Shown: positions 1 to 12,053 of the stretch, one piece after another
Position numbering within the stretch: position 1 is the stretch's first letter
Layout of the letters: each line of letters starts with the position of its first letter
Assembly (NCBI RefSeq): GCF_023091745.1
Contig: NC_068912.1
Coordinates: 75,069,067 to 75,133,066, forward strand
Reading direction: 5' to 3'
DNA from: Budorcas taxicolor
Taxonomy: Eukaryota > Chordata > Mammalia > Artiodactyla > Bovidae
DNA: 64,000 nt
Position numbers and translations under genes: made by a program
Notes under the pieces: generated by a model
Told to the model about the DNA's origin: nothing
Databases searched by the model: none
The model's input: only the letters and a program-made list of their open reading frames with translations

Positions 1-2599
1 TGACATTTTTATTTGCATAAAAAGCTCATACTGTTTTTAAAGTGCACTTATGATTTATAAGTTAAATTCATGGCATATTCTTAATATCTTCCTTAAATAA
101 TTTCGTATATGGTACTAAATCATCTTTTGTGTAACTTCTGAAGTTGTCTAAAGCTGTTCCTCATTGAAAATGTCTCCTGTTTGACAGGTTGTAAATTCAA
201 TATACACTTTAAAAACCTACTAGAATTACATATAATACTGGTTTATTTTAATGAATATTTCTTCATATGTTACTGAGAATTTTAAAGTAAAATGAACAAA
301 TTAAACATAAGAAAATTCCAACATAAATATTAAATACAAAGTGTGCAGCTACATAGTTACAAAATTCCTAAATTGATTTAGTTTAAAAAAAAGTCAAATT
401 ACCAGTGATAAGAGAGCAGACTGTATGACTTCAAAACCTTTATACCATGAAATTTTTGCACCTTGTTTTATGTCTCTGGATATGTTCCAGTGTCTCTGGG
501 TTTATGAGCTACAGGAACTTGAATAAAATTTATCCCCTGCTGTTGTGTGAAAATTGTATAAATCTTAATTATGTTAAATTGGTTCATAGTGCTTTTCAAG
601 CGTACTGTGTCCTTCTGCTCTTCTGTCTATTCACTGTATTAATTTTTGAGAGTTTGATATTGAAACTCCAACTAAAAATATTAATTTACTTTAAAAGTTA
701 TTGTAATATATAGTAGAACTATATGTAACTTTGCTCTGTATTTTCCAAGTTTTTTGTAGATATTTTATCATATACTCATAATTTAAAAAATTAAAAAATT
801 TAGACAGACTTTATCCAGTCAAGGGAAAAAATCATTTTATTTATTATTTACACAAAGCAAACATTTATTGCATTTTACCATATGCGAGGCCCTGATCGCA
901 TGGACCACAGCCTTGTCTAACTCAATGAAACTATGAGCCATGATGTGTAGGGCCACCTAAAATGGACGGATCATGGTGGAGAGTTCTGACAAAAACATGG
1001 TCCACTGGAAAAGGGAATGGCAAACCACTTCAGTATTCTTGCCTTGAGAACCACATGAACAGTATGAAAAGGCAAAATGATACGACACTGAAAGATGAAC
1101 TCCCTAGGTCGGTAGGTGCCCAATATACTATCTGGAGACCTAACTCCAGAAAGACTGAAGAGGTGGAGCCAAAGCAAAAACAACACCCAGTTTTGGATGT
1201 GACTGGTGATGAAAGAAAAGTCCAATGTTGTAAAGAGCAATATTTCATAGGAACTTGGAATGTTAGGTCCATGAATCAGGTAAATTGGAAGTGGTCAAAC
1301 TGGAGATAGCCAAGACTGAACATGGACATTTTAGGAATCAGTGAACTAAAACGGACTGGAATGGGTGAATTTAATTCAGATGACCATTATATCTACTACT
1401 GTGGGCACGAATTCCTTAGAAGAAATGGAGTAGCCATCATAGCCAACAAAAAAGTCTGAAATGCAGTACTTAGATACAATCTCAAAAATGACAGAATGAT
1501 CTCTGTTCATTTCCAAGGGAAACCATTCGATATTATGGTAATCCAAGTCTATGCCCCAACCAGGAATGCTGAAGAAACTGACATTGAATGGCTCTATGAA
1601 GACTACAAGACCTTCTAGAACTAACACCCAAACAGATATCTTTTTCATTTTAGGGGACTGGAATGCAAAAGTAGGAAGTCAAGAAACACCTCGGGTAACT
1701 GGCAAATTTGGCCTTGGAGTACAGAATGAAGCAAGGCAAAGGCTAATAGAGTTCTCCCAAGAGAATGCACTGGTCATAGCAAACACCCTTTTCCAACAAC
1801 ACAAGAGAAGACTCCACACGGACATCACCAGATGGTCGACACTGAAATCAGACTGATTATATTCTTTACAGCCAAAGATGGAGAAGCTCTATACAGTCAG
1901 CCAAAAAAAAAAGTCCCGGAGCTGACTGTGGCTCATATCATGAACTCCTTATTGCAAAATTCAGATACAAATTGAAGAAAGTATGGAAAACCACTAGACC
2001 ATTCAGGTATGACATAAATAAAATCCCTTATGTTTATACAGTGGAAGTGACAAATAGATTCAAGGGATTAGATCTTATAGACAAAGTGCCTGAAGAACTA
2101 TGGACAGAAGTTCATGACATTGTACAGGAGGCAATGATCAAGACCATCCCCAAGAAAAAGATATGCGAAAAGGTGAAATGGTGTCTGGGGAGGCCTTACA
2201 AATAGCTGAGAAAAGTAAAGACACAAAAGGCAAAGGAGGAAAGGAAAGATATACCCATTTGAATGCACAGATCCAAAGAATAGCAAGGAGAGATAAGAAA
2301 GCCTTCCTCAGTGATCAATGCAAAGAAATAGAGGAAAACAATAGAATGGGAAAGACTAGAGATCTCTTCAAGAAAATTAGAGATACCAAGGGAATGTTTC
2401 ATGCAAAGATGGGCACAATAAAGGACAGAAATGGTATGGACCTAACAGAAGCAGAAGATATTAAGAAGAGGTGGCAAGAATACACAGAAGAACTATACAA
2501 AAAAGATCTTCATGACCCAGATAACCAAGATGGTGTGATCACTCACCTAGAGTCAGACATCCTGGAATGTGAAGCAAGTGGGCTTTAGGAAGTATCACT

Positions 2600-2959
2600 A
2601 TGAACAAAGCTAGTGAAGGTGATGGAATTCCAGTTGAGCTATTTCAAATCTTAAAAGATGATGCTGTGAAAGTGCTGCACTCAATATACCAGCAAATCTG
2701 GAAAACTCAGCAGTGGCTACAGGACTGGAAAAGGTCAGTTTTCATTCCAGTCCCAAAGAAAGGCAATGCCAAAGAATGCTCAAACTACCACACAAGTGCA
2801 TTCATCTCACACGTTAGTAAAGTAATGCTCAAAATTGTCCAAGCCAGGCTTCAACAGTATGTGAACTATGAACTTCCAGATGTTCAAGCTGGATTTAGAA
2901 AAGACAAAGGAACCAGAGATCAAATTGCCAACATCCTTTGGATCACTGAAAAAGAATGA
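2600..2959 (+). pseudogene. BovB copy 1 reverse-transcriptase fragment
   Basis: A 119-codon open piece of the RT fingers region, containing GDGIPVELFQ and FIPVPKKGNAKECSNY. It ends at a stop just before motif A. The following RT pieces at 3017..3217 and 3221..3442 are in other frames or follow a stop, so no continuous polymerase can be made. Confidence 0.85.
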
Positions 2960-3511
2960 AAGTTCCAGAAAAACACATACTTTTGCTTTATTGACTATGC
3001 CAAAGCCTTTGAATGTGTGGTTCACAACAAACTGTGGAAAATTCTTACAGAGATGGGAATGCCAGACCTCCTGTCCTGCCTCCTGAGAAATCTGTATACA
3101 TGTCAAGAAGCAACAGATAGAACTGGACATGGAACAACAGACTGGTTCCAAATCAGGAAAGGAGTACATGAAGGGTGCATATTGTCACCCTGCTTATTTA
3201 ACTTATATGCTGAGTAGATCGTGAGAAATGCCGGGCTGGATGAAGTACAAGCTGGAATCAAGATTTCTGGGAGAAATATCAATAACCTCAGACATGCAGA
3301 TGACACCATCCTTATGGCAGAAAGCAAAGAACTAAGGAGCCTCTTGATGAAAGTGAAAGAGGAGAGTGAAAAAGTTGGATTAAAACTCAACGTTCAGAAA
3401 ACTAAGATCATGCATCTGGTCCCATCACTAAATAGCAAATAGATGGGGAAACAATGGAAACAGTGAGAGACTTTATTCTGGGGGACTCCAAAATCACTGC
3501 AGATGGTGACT

Positions 3512-3745
3512 ACTGCTGCTGCTGCTGCTAAGTCGCTTCAGTCGTGTCCGACTCTGCGTGACCCCAGAGACGGAAGTCCACCAGGCTCCCCCATCCCTGG
3601 GATTCTCCAGGCAAGGACACTGGAGTGGGTTGCCATTTCTTTCTCCAATGCATGAAAGTAAAAAGTGAAAGTGAAGTCGCTCAGTCGTGTCTGACTCTTC
3701 GCGACCCCATGGACTGCAGCCCACCAGGCTCCTCTGTCCATGGGA
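3512..3745 (-). mobile_element. Bov-A2 SINE, 5' truncated, inside BovB copy 1
   Basis: A minus-strand dimeric Bov-A2. Its (CAG)n tail appears as (CTG)n at 3513..3528. The 5' end is cut short: the match stops at ccatggga and BovB sequence resumes with gcagccatt. The site is the same BovB position hit in copy 4. Confidence 0.9.
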
Positions 3746-4939
3746 TTGCAGCCATTAAATTAAAAGATGCCTGTTCCTTGGAAGAAAAGCTATGACCAAC
3801 CTAGACATATTAAAAAGCAGACACATTACTTTGCCAATAAAGATCCATCTAGTCAAAGCTATGGTTTTTCCAGTAGTCATATGTGGATGTGAGAGTTGGA
3901 CCATAAAGAAAGCTGAGCACTGAAAAATTGATGCTTTTGAACTATGGTGTTGGAGAAGACTCTTGAGAATCTCTTGGACTGCAAGGATATCCAACCAGTC
4001 CATCCTAAAGGAGATCAGTCCTGAATATTCATTGGAAGGACTGATGCTGAAGTTGATACTCCATATTTTGGCCCCCTATGCAAAGAACTGACTCTCTGGA
4101 AAAGATCCTGATGCTGGAAAAGATTGAAGGCTGGAGGAGAAGGGGACGATAGAATAAGAGACGGTTGGATGGAATCACTGACTCGATGGACATGAGTTTG
4201 AGTAAGCTCTGGGAGTTGGTGATGGGCAGGGAGCCTGGGGTGCTGCAGTCCATCAGGTCTCTAAAAGTTGGGCAAGACTGAGTGAATGAACTGAACTGCA
4301 CTGAGGCCTGATTGCTGGTATTATAAAGGTACACTGAATAGAATTTTTGGCCTCAATGAGCGCACTATACAGTAGAAGAAAAGTTAAGAAAACCAGTGAG
4401 TATAAAGCAGTGTGACAAGTGTTACGACAGAGGGATAATAAATTATTTAAAAAGCTGAATTCAGCTTATCCTTAGTTTGTCAGGGTTTCTAATTATGATA
4501 GAAATATAATAGATTTAAACATTTAAAATATTGAATCCATATTAAACTTAAAGTTTGGAGCTTTCACAAAGAGGAGCTATCTGGCAACTGATCACAAATG
4601 AAAATTAAAGGGTCCACACAGATAAGGAGAGGAAAGATATTCCACATAGAAGGGATGGCATATACAAAAGTGCATGCTTTTTATTTATTTATTTATTTTT
4701 TGCATGCCTTTTATATTAAGCAGGCTGCAAGTAGTTCTATTATGACTGCGTTGGTTGTGGAAGGGTTCAGGTTGGTTGGGTTGGGAATATGAGAAAAGAA
4801 CCCATCAACTCCCCAAATTAAGTAGGTGCCAGATCAAGACGGGCCTTTAATGGACATCCTTATCAGTTTGGGGAGCTACTGAAGTATTTGAAGTATGATG
4901 ATAAAATTTTAATTAATATCCTAAGAATAGCATCTGTCC

Positions 4940-5338
4940 TAAGAATGGACAAACAAAACGTGTATATTCAGTGGAATATTATTCGACAGTGGAAAGAAAT
5001 GAAGTGTTGACATCAAGGAACTTGAAAACAATGCTAAGTGAAATAAGCCATTCACAAAGACCACATATTGTATGATTCCATTTATGTGAAATGTCAAGAA
5101 GAGGCAAATGCATAGAAATAGAAAGCAGATTAGTGTTTGCTGGAGGCTGGGAAGCAGGGGGCTGAGGAGTGACTGTTAATGTGTACAGATTTTATTTAAG
5201 GTAATAAAAGGATTCTGAAACTAGATAGTGGTGATGATTGCACAACTCTGTGACTATACTTATAAATCACTTGACTGTACATTTCAAAAGGGTGAATTTT
5301 ATGTTATATGAATTGTATATCAATATTGCTCTTATTTT
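4940..5338 (+). mobile_element. Old L1 3' end (L1MA/L1MB-like)
   Basis: The end of ORF2 and the 3'UTR are recognisable: the ttagtgtttgctggaggctgg motif near 5130, the agatagtggtgatgattgca motif near 5224, and the terminal gtgaattttatgttatatga near 5291. It is diverged and 5' truncated, and is antisense to LRRC7. Confidence 0.8.
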
Positions 5339-5639
5339 TAAATTATTAAAAATAATTTGTATTAAAATAAGTATTAATAGAAGATAATATTATAATGCCT
5401 TTGCCTGTTATTCAGAAAATTATCTCTCTTGCTAATCTGTAGACTTAATGACTCACTTAAACCCATAACTTTGTGTGTATGTAAGTGGTTTAACAAGCAG
5501 AGCCAATTAAAATATTTCCATGTATTTTACTTTAGCAATTCAGGTCTTTATGAGACATTAAGGATTTTGAATGATTTTTATCTTCCGATTTTAACTTATT
5601 TTCTTTTCCATTCAAAATGAAACTCTAGATAGGCATTAC

Positions 5640-6062
5640 ATTTTTAGAAAAGTACAAAACTTTAACCAGTAATTTGACTTCTAGAACTTAGGTTAAGGAA
5701 ATAACTGGATAAGTATGCAGCAAGGATTTACCAATATGTTCATTATATTATTTGTAATAATAAAAATTAGAAACCACACCGAAATATCTAACAACAGGAG
5801 ATAGATTAAATAAATTATGGTAAATCTATATAATAGAATGATATGTGGTCATTAAAAATGAAGTCCTTAGGTGAGGACTTCATTAGATACAGAAGTATAC
5901 TGGTGCTTAGCAAAAACAAGCAAGTTATAAAACATTATGTGTGGGCATAACACTATTTTCAATGAAACATGTTTAAATGTATATTTTTGTGGAAAAGTGT
6001 CTGGAAGGATATACTCCTAAACTTAGCAGTGGCTGTACTGGGTAATGAGACATTGTATATAT
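5640..6062 (+). mobile_element. Ancient L1 3' fragment (L1ME-like), first part
   Basis: It matches the old mammalian L1 end by landmark phrases such as a diverged caacaggagatagattaaat near 5791 and cattaaaaatgaag near 5850. It continues after the TA-rich tract and SINE as 6471..6560. A perfect 11-bp hairpin has formed inside it at 5857..5884. Confidence 0.7.
5857..5884. repeat. Perfect 11-bp hairpin in old L1
   Basis: AATGAAGTCCT at 5857..5867 pairs with AGGACTTCATT at 5874..5884 over a 6-nt loop. Confidence 0.9.
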
Positions 6063-6163
6063 GTGTAAATATGTGTGTGTATACATATACATACATATTA
6101 TATATATATATAGATGTTATATTACCTAGCACAACCACTGTTTATGTTTAGGGGTATACCCTT

Positions 6164-6166
6164 ACA

Positions 6167-6205
<39 letters not shown>
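6164..6205. repeat. (TA)n microsatellite
   Basis: A near-pure TA run broken by a single TG, directly abutting the CTG tail of the next SINE. Upstream, 6050..6115 is a related TA/TG-rich stretch. Confidence 0.95.
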
Positions 6206-6470
6206 GCTGCTGCTGCTGCTGCTGCTAAGTCACTTCAGTCGTGTCCCACTCTGTGTGACCCCATAGACGGCAGCCCAACAGGCTCCCCTGTCCCGGGGAT
6301 TCTCCAGGCAAGAACACTGGAGTGGGTTGCCATTTCCTTCTCCAATGCATGAAAGTGAAAAGTGAAAGTGAAGTCGCTCAGTCGTGTCCGACTGTTCGAG
6401 ACCCCATGGATTGCAGCCTACCAGGCTCCCCCGTCCATGGAATTTTCCAGGCAAGAGTTCTGGACTGGGG
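6206..6470 (-). mobile_element. Bov-A2 SINE
   Basis: A minus-strand dimer with a seven-unit GCT tail at 6206..6226. It is flanked on both sides by tatatatat, consistent with insertion into the TA repeat. About 16 bases are missing from the 5' end. Confidence 0.92.
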
Positions 6471-6560
6471 TATATATATCTTTCTTTTTATTTTTGCTTA
6501 TCTGCACTTTCTAATTTTCTTATTTTTCTACAATAATTAGACACTACTTTTAAGAAAAAT
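6471..6560 (+). mobile_element. Ancient L1 3' fragment (L1ME-like), continuation
   Basis: Tail of the same old L1, recognisable from the tatctgcactttctaatttt and tttttctacaataattag phrases. It is separated from the first part by the TA repeat and a Bov-A2 insertion. Confidence 0.65.
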
Positions 6561-6564
6561 AAGG

Positions 6565-6591
6565 TATTACTATTTTAAGAAAATAGTAATA
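6565..6591. repeat. Perfect 12-bp hairpin at the end of old L1
   Basis: TATTACTATTTT at 6565..6576 pairs with AAAATAGTAATA at 6580..6591 over a 3-nt loop. Confidence 0.9.
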
Positions 6592-7400
6592 AAAACTTTA
6601 AAAACTTTATGTTGTCACAAATCAGTGCCATGTCCAAACAGCTAGTTGTTTTGGTCAGTTCAGTTGTACAAATGCTCAGTTCACAATGAAAAAGAAAACA
6701 GGTTGTTTGAAAGGGACAGCTAAATAAAACATAACGACTAATCCACTAGACCAGTGAATGGCATTGGTTGTGAAAACAAATATAATTCTTACAGTCCTTT
6801 TCATACTGAGCACATAATTCATTCTCCATCAATCCAGGAAACTGTATGAGTACTCAGTTCCCTTGGTGGTCCCCTCTTTTTGCTGTTGAGGTCACTGTAC
6901 AACAGCCAGAATGACATTATTGCCTAAAATAAGGCACTGCATCTCTGGATGCTGAAGGTGAAGCTGCTTTTACTATTATATTTTGTCCCAGCAGTCGAAG
7001 TCTTTGCTCCCTAGTTAATTTTGATTGCCTTTTTCCAGCTCATTGTACAGGAACGGTTTTAATAATGTTTGTGTGAATCCAGATTGTAGGAGTGAAATTG
7101 TGACCATCATATCTGCAATGCTGGGAGGAACAGCAACACCCCACAACCGGACTGCCAGAAGAATCCAAATGTCATGTCTGTGGCAAGTTTAATTTCATTC
7201 ATCACAAAGCTCTGCATAACTCAGCCACTGTTCTGAAGACTTGCTTTGAAGCTTACTTTTATGGTGGCCTGAGTCTTCCTAAGTATTTATTGCTGTTTTC
7301 TAAAGCTCTAATAGTTCTTTTCAATCAATAATTTTTTTTTACCAACTATGAAATTGCTACTGTCATTGATATAGTTTCCTTTTTTCTGTATATACATATA

Positions 7401-7607
7401 TCCTGGTGGCTCAGAGGTTAAAGCTTCTGCCTGCAATGTGGGAGACCTGGGTTTGATCCCTGGTTCAGAAAGATTCCCTGGAGAAGGAAATGGCAACCCA
7501 CTCCAGTATCCTTGCCTGGAGAATCCCATGGGTGGAGGAGCCGAGTGGGCTACAGTCCACGGGGTCGCAAAGAGTCGGACACGACTGAGCGACTTCACTT
7601 TCACTTT
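7401..7607 (+). mobile_element. Bov-tA SINE
   Basis: A tRNA-derived head (tcctggtggctcag with B-box-like ggtttgatccc) is followed by the Bov-A body, ending in gagtcggacacgactgagcg. The 3' end matches the BovB 3' terminus, as known for this family. Confidence 0.92.
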
Positions 7608-8430
7608 ATCAGCCTGCATATTGCCTCATTAGTCAAAACAGATAGCAATGAGTGTCATGTTTGATAATGGTGTGTAGCATTCATTATTTTTGGAGGTGGA
7701 CTGTTTCCCCAAAGACTGCTTGGAAAGGCCAGTGCCCTGATTTTCCACTGTATTTACATATATAAACACTGTCATATGAAAGAGACAAAATAATTCTGAG
7801 CTCATTTTATGGTCTCTGTTATGATGAATATAAATGAGAAATATGAAAACTTTGACACTGTTTTGAAAAAGTTCTTTGTAGCAGTGTGTTACCCTTTCAA
7901 CAAATTCATTATATTCTGAGATTTCAAAGAATACTTTGACAGTGACAGATATTGGTGAGGAATCACCAAACTATTTGTATTGTTAAAATTAGAGTAATAA
8001 CTTCCCACTGACTGGTAAAGAGCCATCTCCTGAATTCCAAGTGCAGTAAGCCATCTTGTATGTATCAAAGATCCAAATCATGGCATATGACCAATTTTAT
8101 AATTCCCTGGACAAGATCTTAAAATATTTATTTCTTGTAACACTTAGCAGAGTGCTAAATGTGGATCAGACTATCATGCAATACCTCCAAACTAGTGAAA
8201 CAACCTATATACCTAAGGCTATAGCAAATCCATTTTGCCCAAATAAGGAAAATATCTCAGTAACTGTTTTTCAATGAGTAGTGTGTATTAGGTTTTTTCT
8301 GCTGTTACTATAATAAGTTATCACAAACTTAGTGGCTCTAAACATCACAAATTTATTATCTGACAGTTCTTTAGGTTAGCCATTTAACTCAGTTCTCAGT
8401 GGGCTGCAACAAAGGTGTTGGCCTGCAGGT

Positions 8431-8624
8431 GTGTGTGTTCAATTGTGTCCAACTCTTTGCGACCCATTGCTGGCCAGGCTCCTCTGTCCATGGAATTCTC
8501 CAGGCAAGAATACTGGAGTGGGTAGCCATTCCTTTCTCCAGGGGATTTTCCCAAGCCAGGAATTGAACCCGGGTCTCCTGCCTTGTAGGCAGATTCTTTA
8601 CTCTCTGGGCCACCAAGGAAGCCT
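8431..8624 (-). mobile_element. Bov-tA SINE
   Basis: Minus-strand copy: body near 8450..8560, tRNA-related head read in reverse as gggccaccaaggaagcc at its right edge. Confidence 0.9.
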
Positions 8625-8630
8625 GTAATA

Positions 8631-8741
8631 GTGGTTTATACCTCATAGTTACTAGATTAAGTGAGTGAATATATATAAAACACTTAGAGCAGTGGATGGC
8701 ATTCAGTATGGGGTCAATAAATGTTGTTATAATTATTGAAA
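8631..8741 (+). mobile_element. MIR 3' half
   Basis: The typical MIR end can be followed: tacctcatag, aaaacacttagagcagtg, then tcaataaatgttgttataat. The last part forms the left arm of a perfect inverted repeat. Confidence 0.8.
8695..8728 (+). repeat. Left arm of a perfect 34-bp inverted repeat
   Basis: Starts gatggcattc and ends aaatgttgtt. Its exact reverse complement lies at 8929..8962, with a 200-bp spacer between them. The arm is part of a MIR. Confidence 0.97.
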
Positions 8742-8928
8742 ATTTGAAGACTGAGCTACAATCCAGTGTCTTTTTATCCAGCAAAGCCCACTTTAAGAGA
8801 CTTCTGAGTCTCCCAACTGTACTGGATTTACTAACAGGAAATTCTCCTTTACTCTTAGTCTTGGAGTGTACTGAAAGACCAACATTTGTTATCTTTCCCT
8901 CGAATTCCCAACTGATAAGAGGGTATAC

Positions 8929-8962
8929 AACAACATTTATTGACCCCATACTGAATGCCATC
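8929..8962 (-). repeat. Right arm of a perfect 34-bp inverted repeat
   Basis: Exact reverse complement of 8695..8728. Sequence beyond the arm no longer resembles MIR, so this looks like a short copied patch and not a second MIR insertion. Confidence 0.97.
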
Positions 8963-9329
8963 TTTATTTCGGGAAGGGGATGGCAAGAGGGCTGGAAAGT
9001 CTTTCCTATATCATCTGTGGTTTCCTAGTGGTGGCTCTCAGCTATAATGGCTCCAACTATTGTTTTACTCTAAATAGTGGACATAGGTCCCAACAAGAGG
9101 GTTTTCTGATGGTCCTTAAGAACACTTAGAGGTTATCTCCTTTGGTCGCTCCAAGTCAGTAGAGCATCGGATCTGCAACAATGGCCGAGTCTAGTTATTG
9201 GCTAATGGCTTATTTGAGTATGTTTTTCTAATATTTTGCACCTCATGTTCAGCTCATGTTTTTTAGCAGTTCAGTGGTCTTCCCTCAGCACCACCTCTAG
9301 AGGGCTTCTTGCAGCAGAGCAACAGTATC

Positions 9330-9604
9330 GCTGCTGCTGCTGCTGCTGCTAAGTCACTTCAGTCATGTCCAACTCTATGCGACCGCATAGATGGCAGCCC
9401 ACCAGGCTCCCCCGTCCCTGGGATTCTCCAGGCAAGAACACTGGAGTGGGTTGCCATTTCCTTCTCCAGTGCATGAAAGTGAAAGTGAAGTCGCTCAGTT
9501 GTGTCCGACTTAGCGACCCCATGGACTGCAGCCCACCAGGCTCCTCCCTCTATCCATGGGATTTTCCAGGCAAGAGCACTGGAGTGGGTTGCCATTGTCT
9601 TCTC
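9330..9604 (-). mobile_element. Bov-A2 SINE, full length
   Basis: A minus-strand dimer with a CTG-type tail at its left. A perfect 10-bp target-site duplication, caacagtatc, lies at 9320..9329 and 9605..9614. Confidence 0.95.
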
Positions 9605-11737
9605 CAACAGTATCTCAGTCCTCCCCAAAGAAGTCTTTTCTCCTATCAAACACCAATATCTAAGTGTGTTTGAGACAGACACAGATTCAGTGGACTCAGG
9701 GATCACAGAGGAACCCTCCCAGTTTTGAACCAAAGCTAATCCAGAGAGCGTTGGCCATGTGCTGCAAATAGGCATGAAAAAACCATTTCATATTTCTACC
9801 CCAGTTTTTGAACCAGTTTTCATATAAGTTTATAAATGGTTTTTCCAAAAGTACCCATAATGGGCTTTTAAAAAGTTTTGCTTTTCACAAGTAATTTTGA
9901 AAAAAAGATGGGTATGGAAGGTTTTTCATAGTGTTACGATCTGACCTTGTCTTATTGGTTACCTAGCCTGCACACCACTGGACATAAACCTTGAAGGACT
10001 CAGGAAGTGAGTCTACAAGGCAAACATTTAACATTCTAACTTTAGAGGAGAAAGGAACTTTATATGACTGTTTAATGATGAAGGTGAATGACTGTGACAG
10101 TCTCAGCTATTGTAAACGTAGACACCAAAATAGAACTTGTCTTAAGGGAACTGCAACATCAGTTTGTGAAATATACTTTTCTTTAAAATTCTGAAAAAAA
10201 CTTGGCTCTAGCTGATGCTAAGAAATTGGTTTCTAGGAAGGCCATACATCAGATAAAAATTGCATATGATGGCAAGCATAATTTATAACATATTAGTTAT
10301 ATATTATAAAATATGATATTTTTTGGTTTTATATAACTATAAAAGTTCAGAGAGTGTTTCTGGAGGAAAAAAATGACTCATAGAAATAGTAAACTTAGCC
10401 ATTGATTCAATAGCTTGTACGGTGTAACTTTTTTGGGGGTCAAATATTGGCAAATATTTTTTTTCATAAATTGGGCAATGTTAATATTAAGCTATGATGT
10501 GGCTCAAAGGCGCAGCATGACAAATACACAGTAGACTGCGTTTACTTAATCCCTGTGATTATTAGACCACTTGACATATCAAGAATAAAGATGCTATCAA
10601 TAGTTTTACTCTATGAGTCAAAAGTGTGAAAAAAAAATGGTAAGGTTAATTGCTGAAAGTCAAATCTTGAGCTCTGAACAGTTTTCTAGCTTAACAATTG
10701 AAGACTTTGTATGCAGCAAGAGAAGAGATTTATCCAGGGATCATTAGAAACTAAAGAAGAGGAGAGAGAAAGAGACGAGAGGGAAGGAAAGGAAAGAAAA
10801 AAAGATGAAAGAGGGCATTGGCAGCTGAACATGATGCTTCAATGTATGACTGAACTCTAGCTGACACAACAATGAATATGAAATCCATAAAAAATGAGCA
10901 GAAAGAAGAGTTGCTTTAGAAACCTAAAATAATTGAGCCTCAAAAGACAGAGATTACAAATTATACAACTGACCAAAGTCCTCTAAAAATGTCATTAAAA
11001 TCTTATCCACAGATTTTAAAGAAATTCAAAACTCTCTTTCATGAACTTTTATATAAAGAAATATTAACATAAAAATCACATATTTATTAATAATCCATTG
11101 GTGCAACAGGAGACTATTAAAGCCCATAGAACCTGGTTATGTGATTACAGATATCTTAGTAACAATATAATGGAGCAATCCTAACAGAAAAAAATACATT
11201 TGCATCATTCTTTTATGTCACTGTAAGATTTATTTAGTAGCCAAAAAGAAAAGTGTATATAGATATACAGTTTTCAAGATACTGCCCTTATGACTTGATA
11301 AAAGCAACCCAAAAGTTGATTTCCTTTTATCTGCGATTCCTGTTAGACACAACAAATTGGCTACTAAAAAACTGAATTTTTTTAATAGTTTGATGCTGAT
11401 TATCATGCAATATTTTCTTTTGGGGAATCTGAATATAAGAGTTAAAATTATGTTTGGCTTTGCCTACTTTATATAGGCATACCTTGTTTTACTGTGCTTC
11501 ACTTTACTGCACTTTGCAGATACTGCATTTGTTTTTTTTTTTTTTTAACAAATTGAAGGTTTGTGGCAACTTTCTGTCAAGCAAGTCTGCTGCTGCCATT
11601 TTTCCAACAGCCTCTGCTAACTTCAATATTTCTGTGTCACATTTTGGTAAGTCTTGCAATATTATTATGCTGTTTGTGGTCTGTGATCAGTGATAATTGA
11701 TGTTACTCACTGAAGACTTAGATAATAGCATTTTTAG

Positions 11738-12003
11738 CAATATTTTTAAATTTTTTGGTTGAAGTACAGTTGATTTACAATGCTATGTCAATTACTACCA
11801 TACAGCAAAGTGATTCAGTTTATATATATTTATATATATATATACACTCTTTTTTAAAAATATGCTTTTGCGTTATGGTTTATCATGAGATATTGAATAT
11901 AGTTCCCTGTGCTATACAGCAGGACCTTGTTTATCTATTCTATATATAAAAGCTTGCATCTGCTAACTCCAACCTCCCACTCCGTCTCTTCACTCACTAT
12001 AGA
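11738..12003 (-). mobile_element. Ruminant L1 3'UTR fragment inside Tigger1
   Basis: L1 3'UTR in reverse: T-rich left edge, then gttgatttacaatgct, accatacagcaaagtgattc and agttccctgtgctatacagc. It is same-sense with LRRC7 and 5' truncated. Confidence 0.85.
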
Positions 12004-12026
12004 AAAAAGGCAATAAAAGTATTTTT

Positions 12027-12053
12027 ACCATCTGAGCCACCAGGGAATCCCCT
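12027..12053 (-). mobile_element. 27-nt SINE head fragment with target-site duplication
   Basis: In reverse it reads as only the start of a tRNA-derived SINE (gattccctggtggctcag). It sits between ggcaataaaagtattttt (12009..12026) and ggcaataaagtattttt (12054..12070), an 18/17-bp duplication. No body or tail is present. Confidence 0.75.

Larger units (their letters stand above)
885..4310 (+). mobile_element. BovB (RTE clade) LINE copy 1, nearly full length, dead
   Basis: This is the longest BovB copy, from the 5' region to the characteristic 3' end. The endonuclease half is visible near 1250 (GTWNVRSM) and 1653 (LGDWNAKVGS). The reverse transcriptase half has the fingers motif near 2745 (IPVPKKGN), motif A near 2990 (FIDYAKAF) and the catalytic box near 3295. 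The copy is inactive: it has many stops and frameshifts, the endonuclease S-D-H motif reads S-Y-H (tat at 1936..1938), and YADD reads HADD. A Bov-A2 SINE interrupts it at 3512..3745. It lies antisense to LRRC7. Confidence 0.93.

Noticed and set aside
6230..6454. Recurrent small proteins with MGCHFLLQCMKVKSE or ALEKEMATHSSVLAWRIP
   Set aside because: They recur at every Bov-A2 because the same SINE sequence is translated; no selection or expression evidence.
7401..7475. tRNA genes at Bov-tA and CHR heads
   Set aside because: Heads keep A- and B-box-like words but not a foldable tRNA with anticodon arm; they are SINE promoters.
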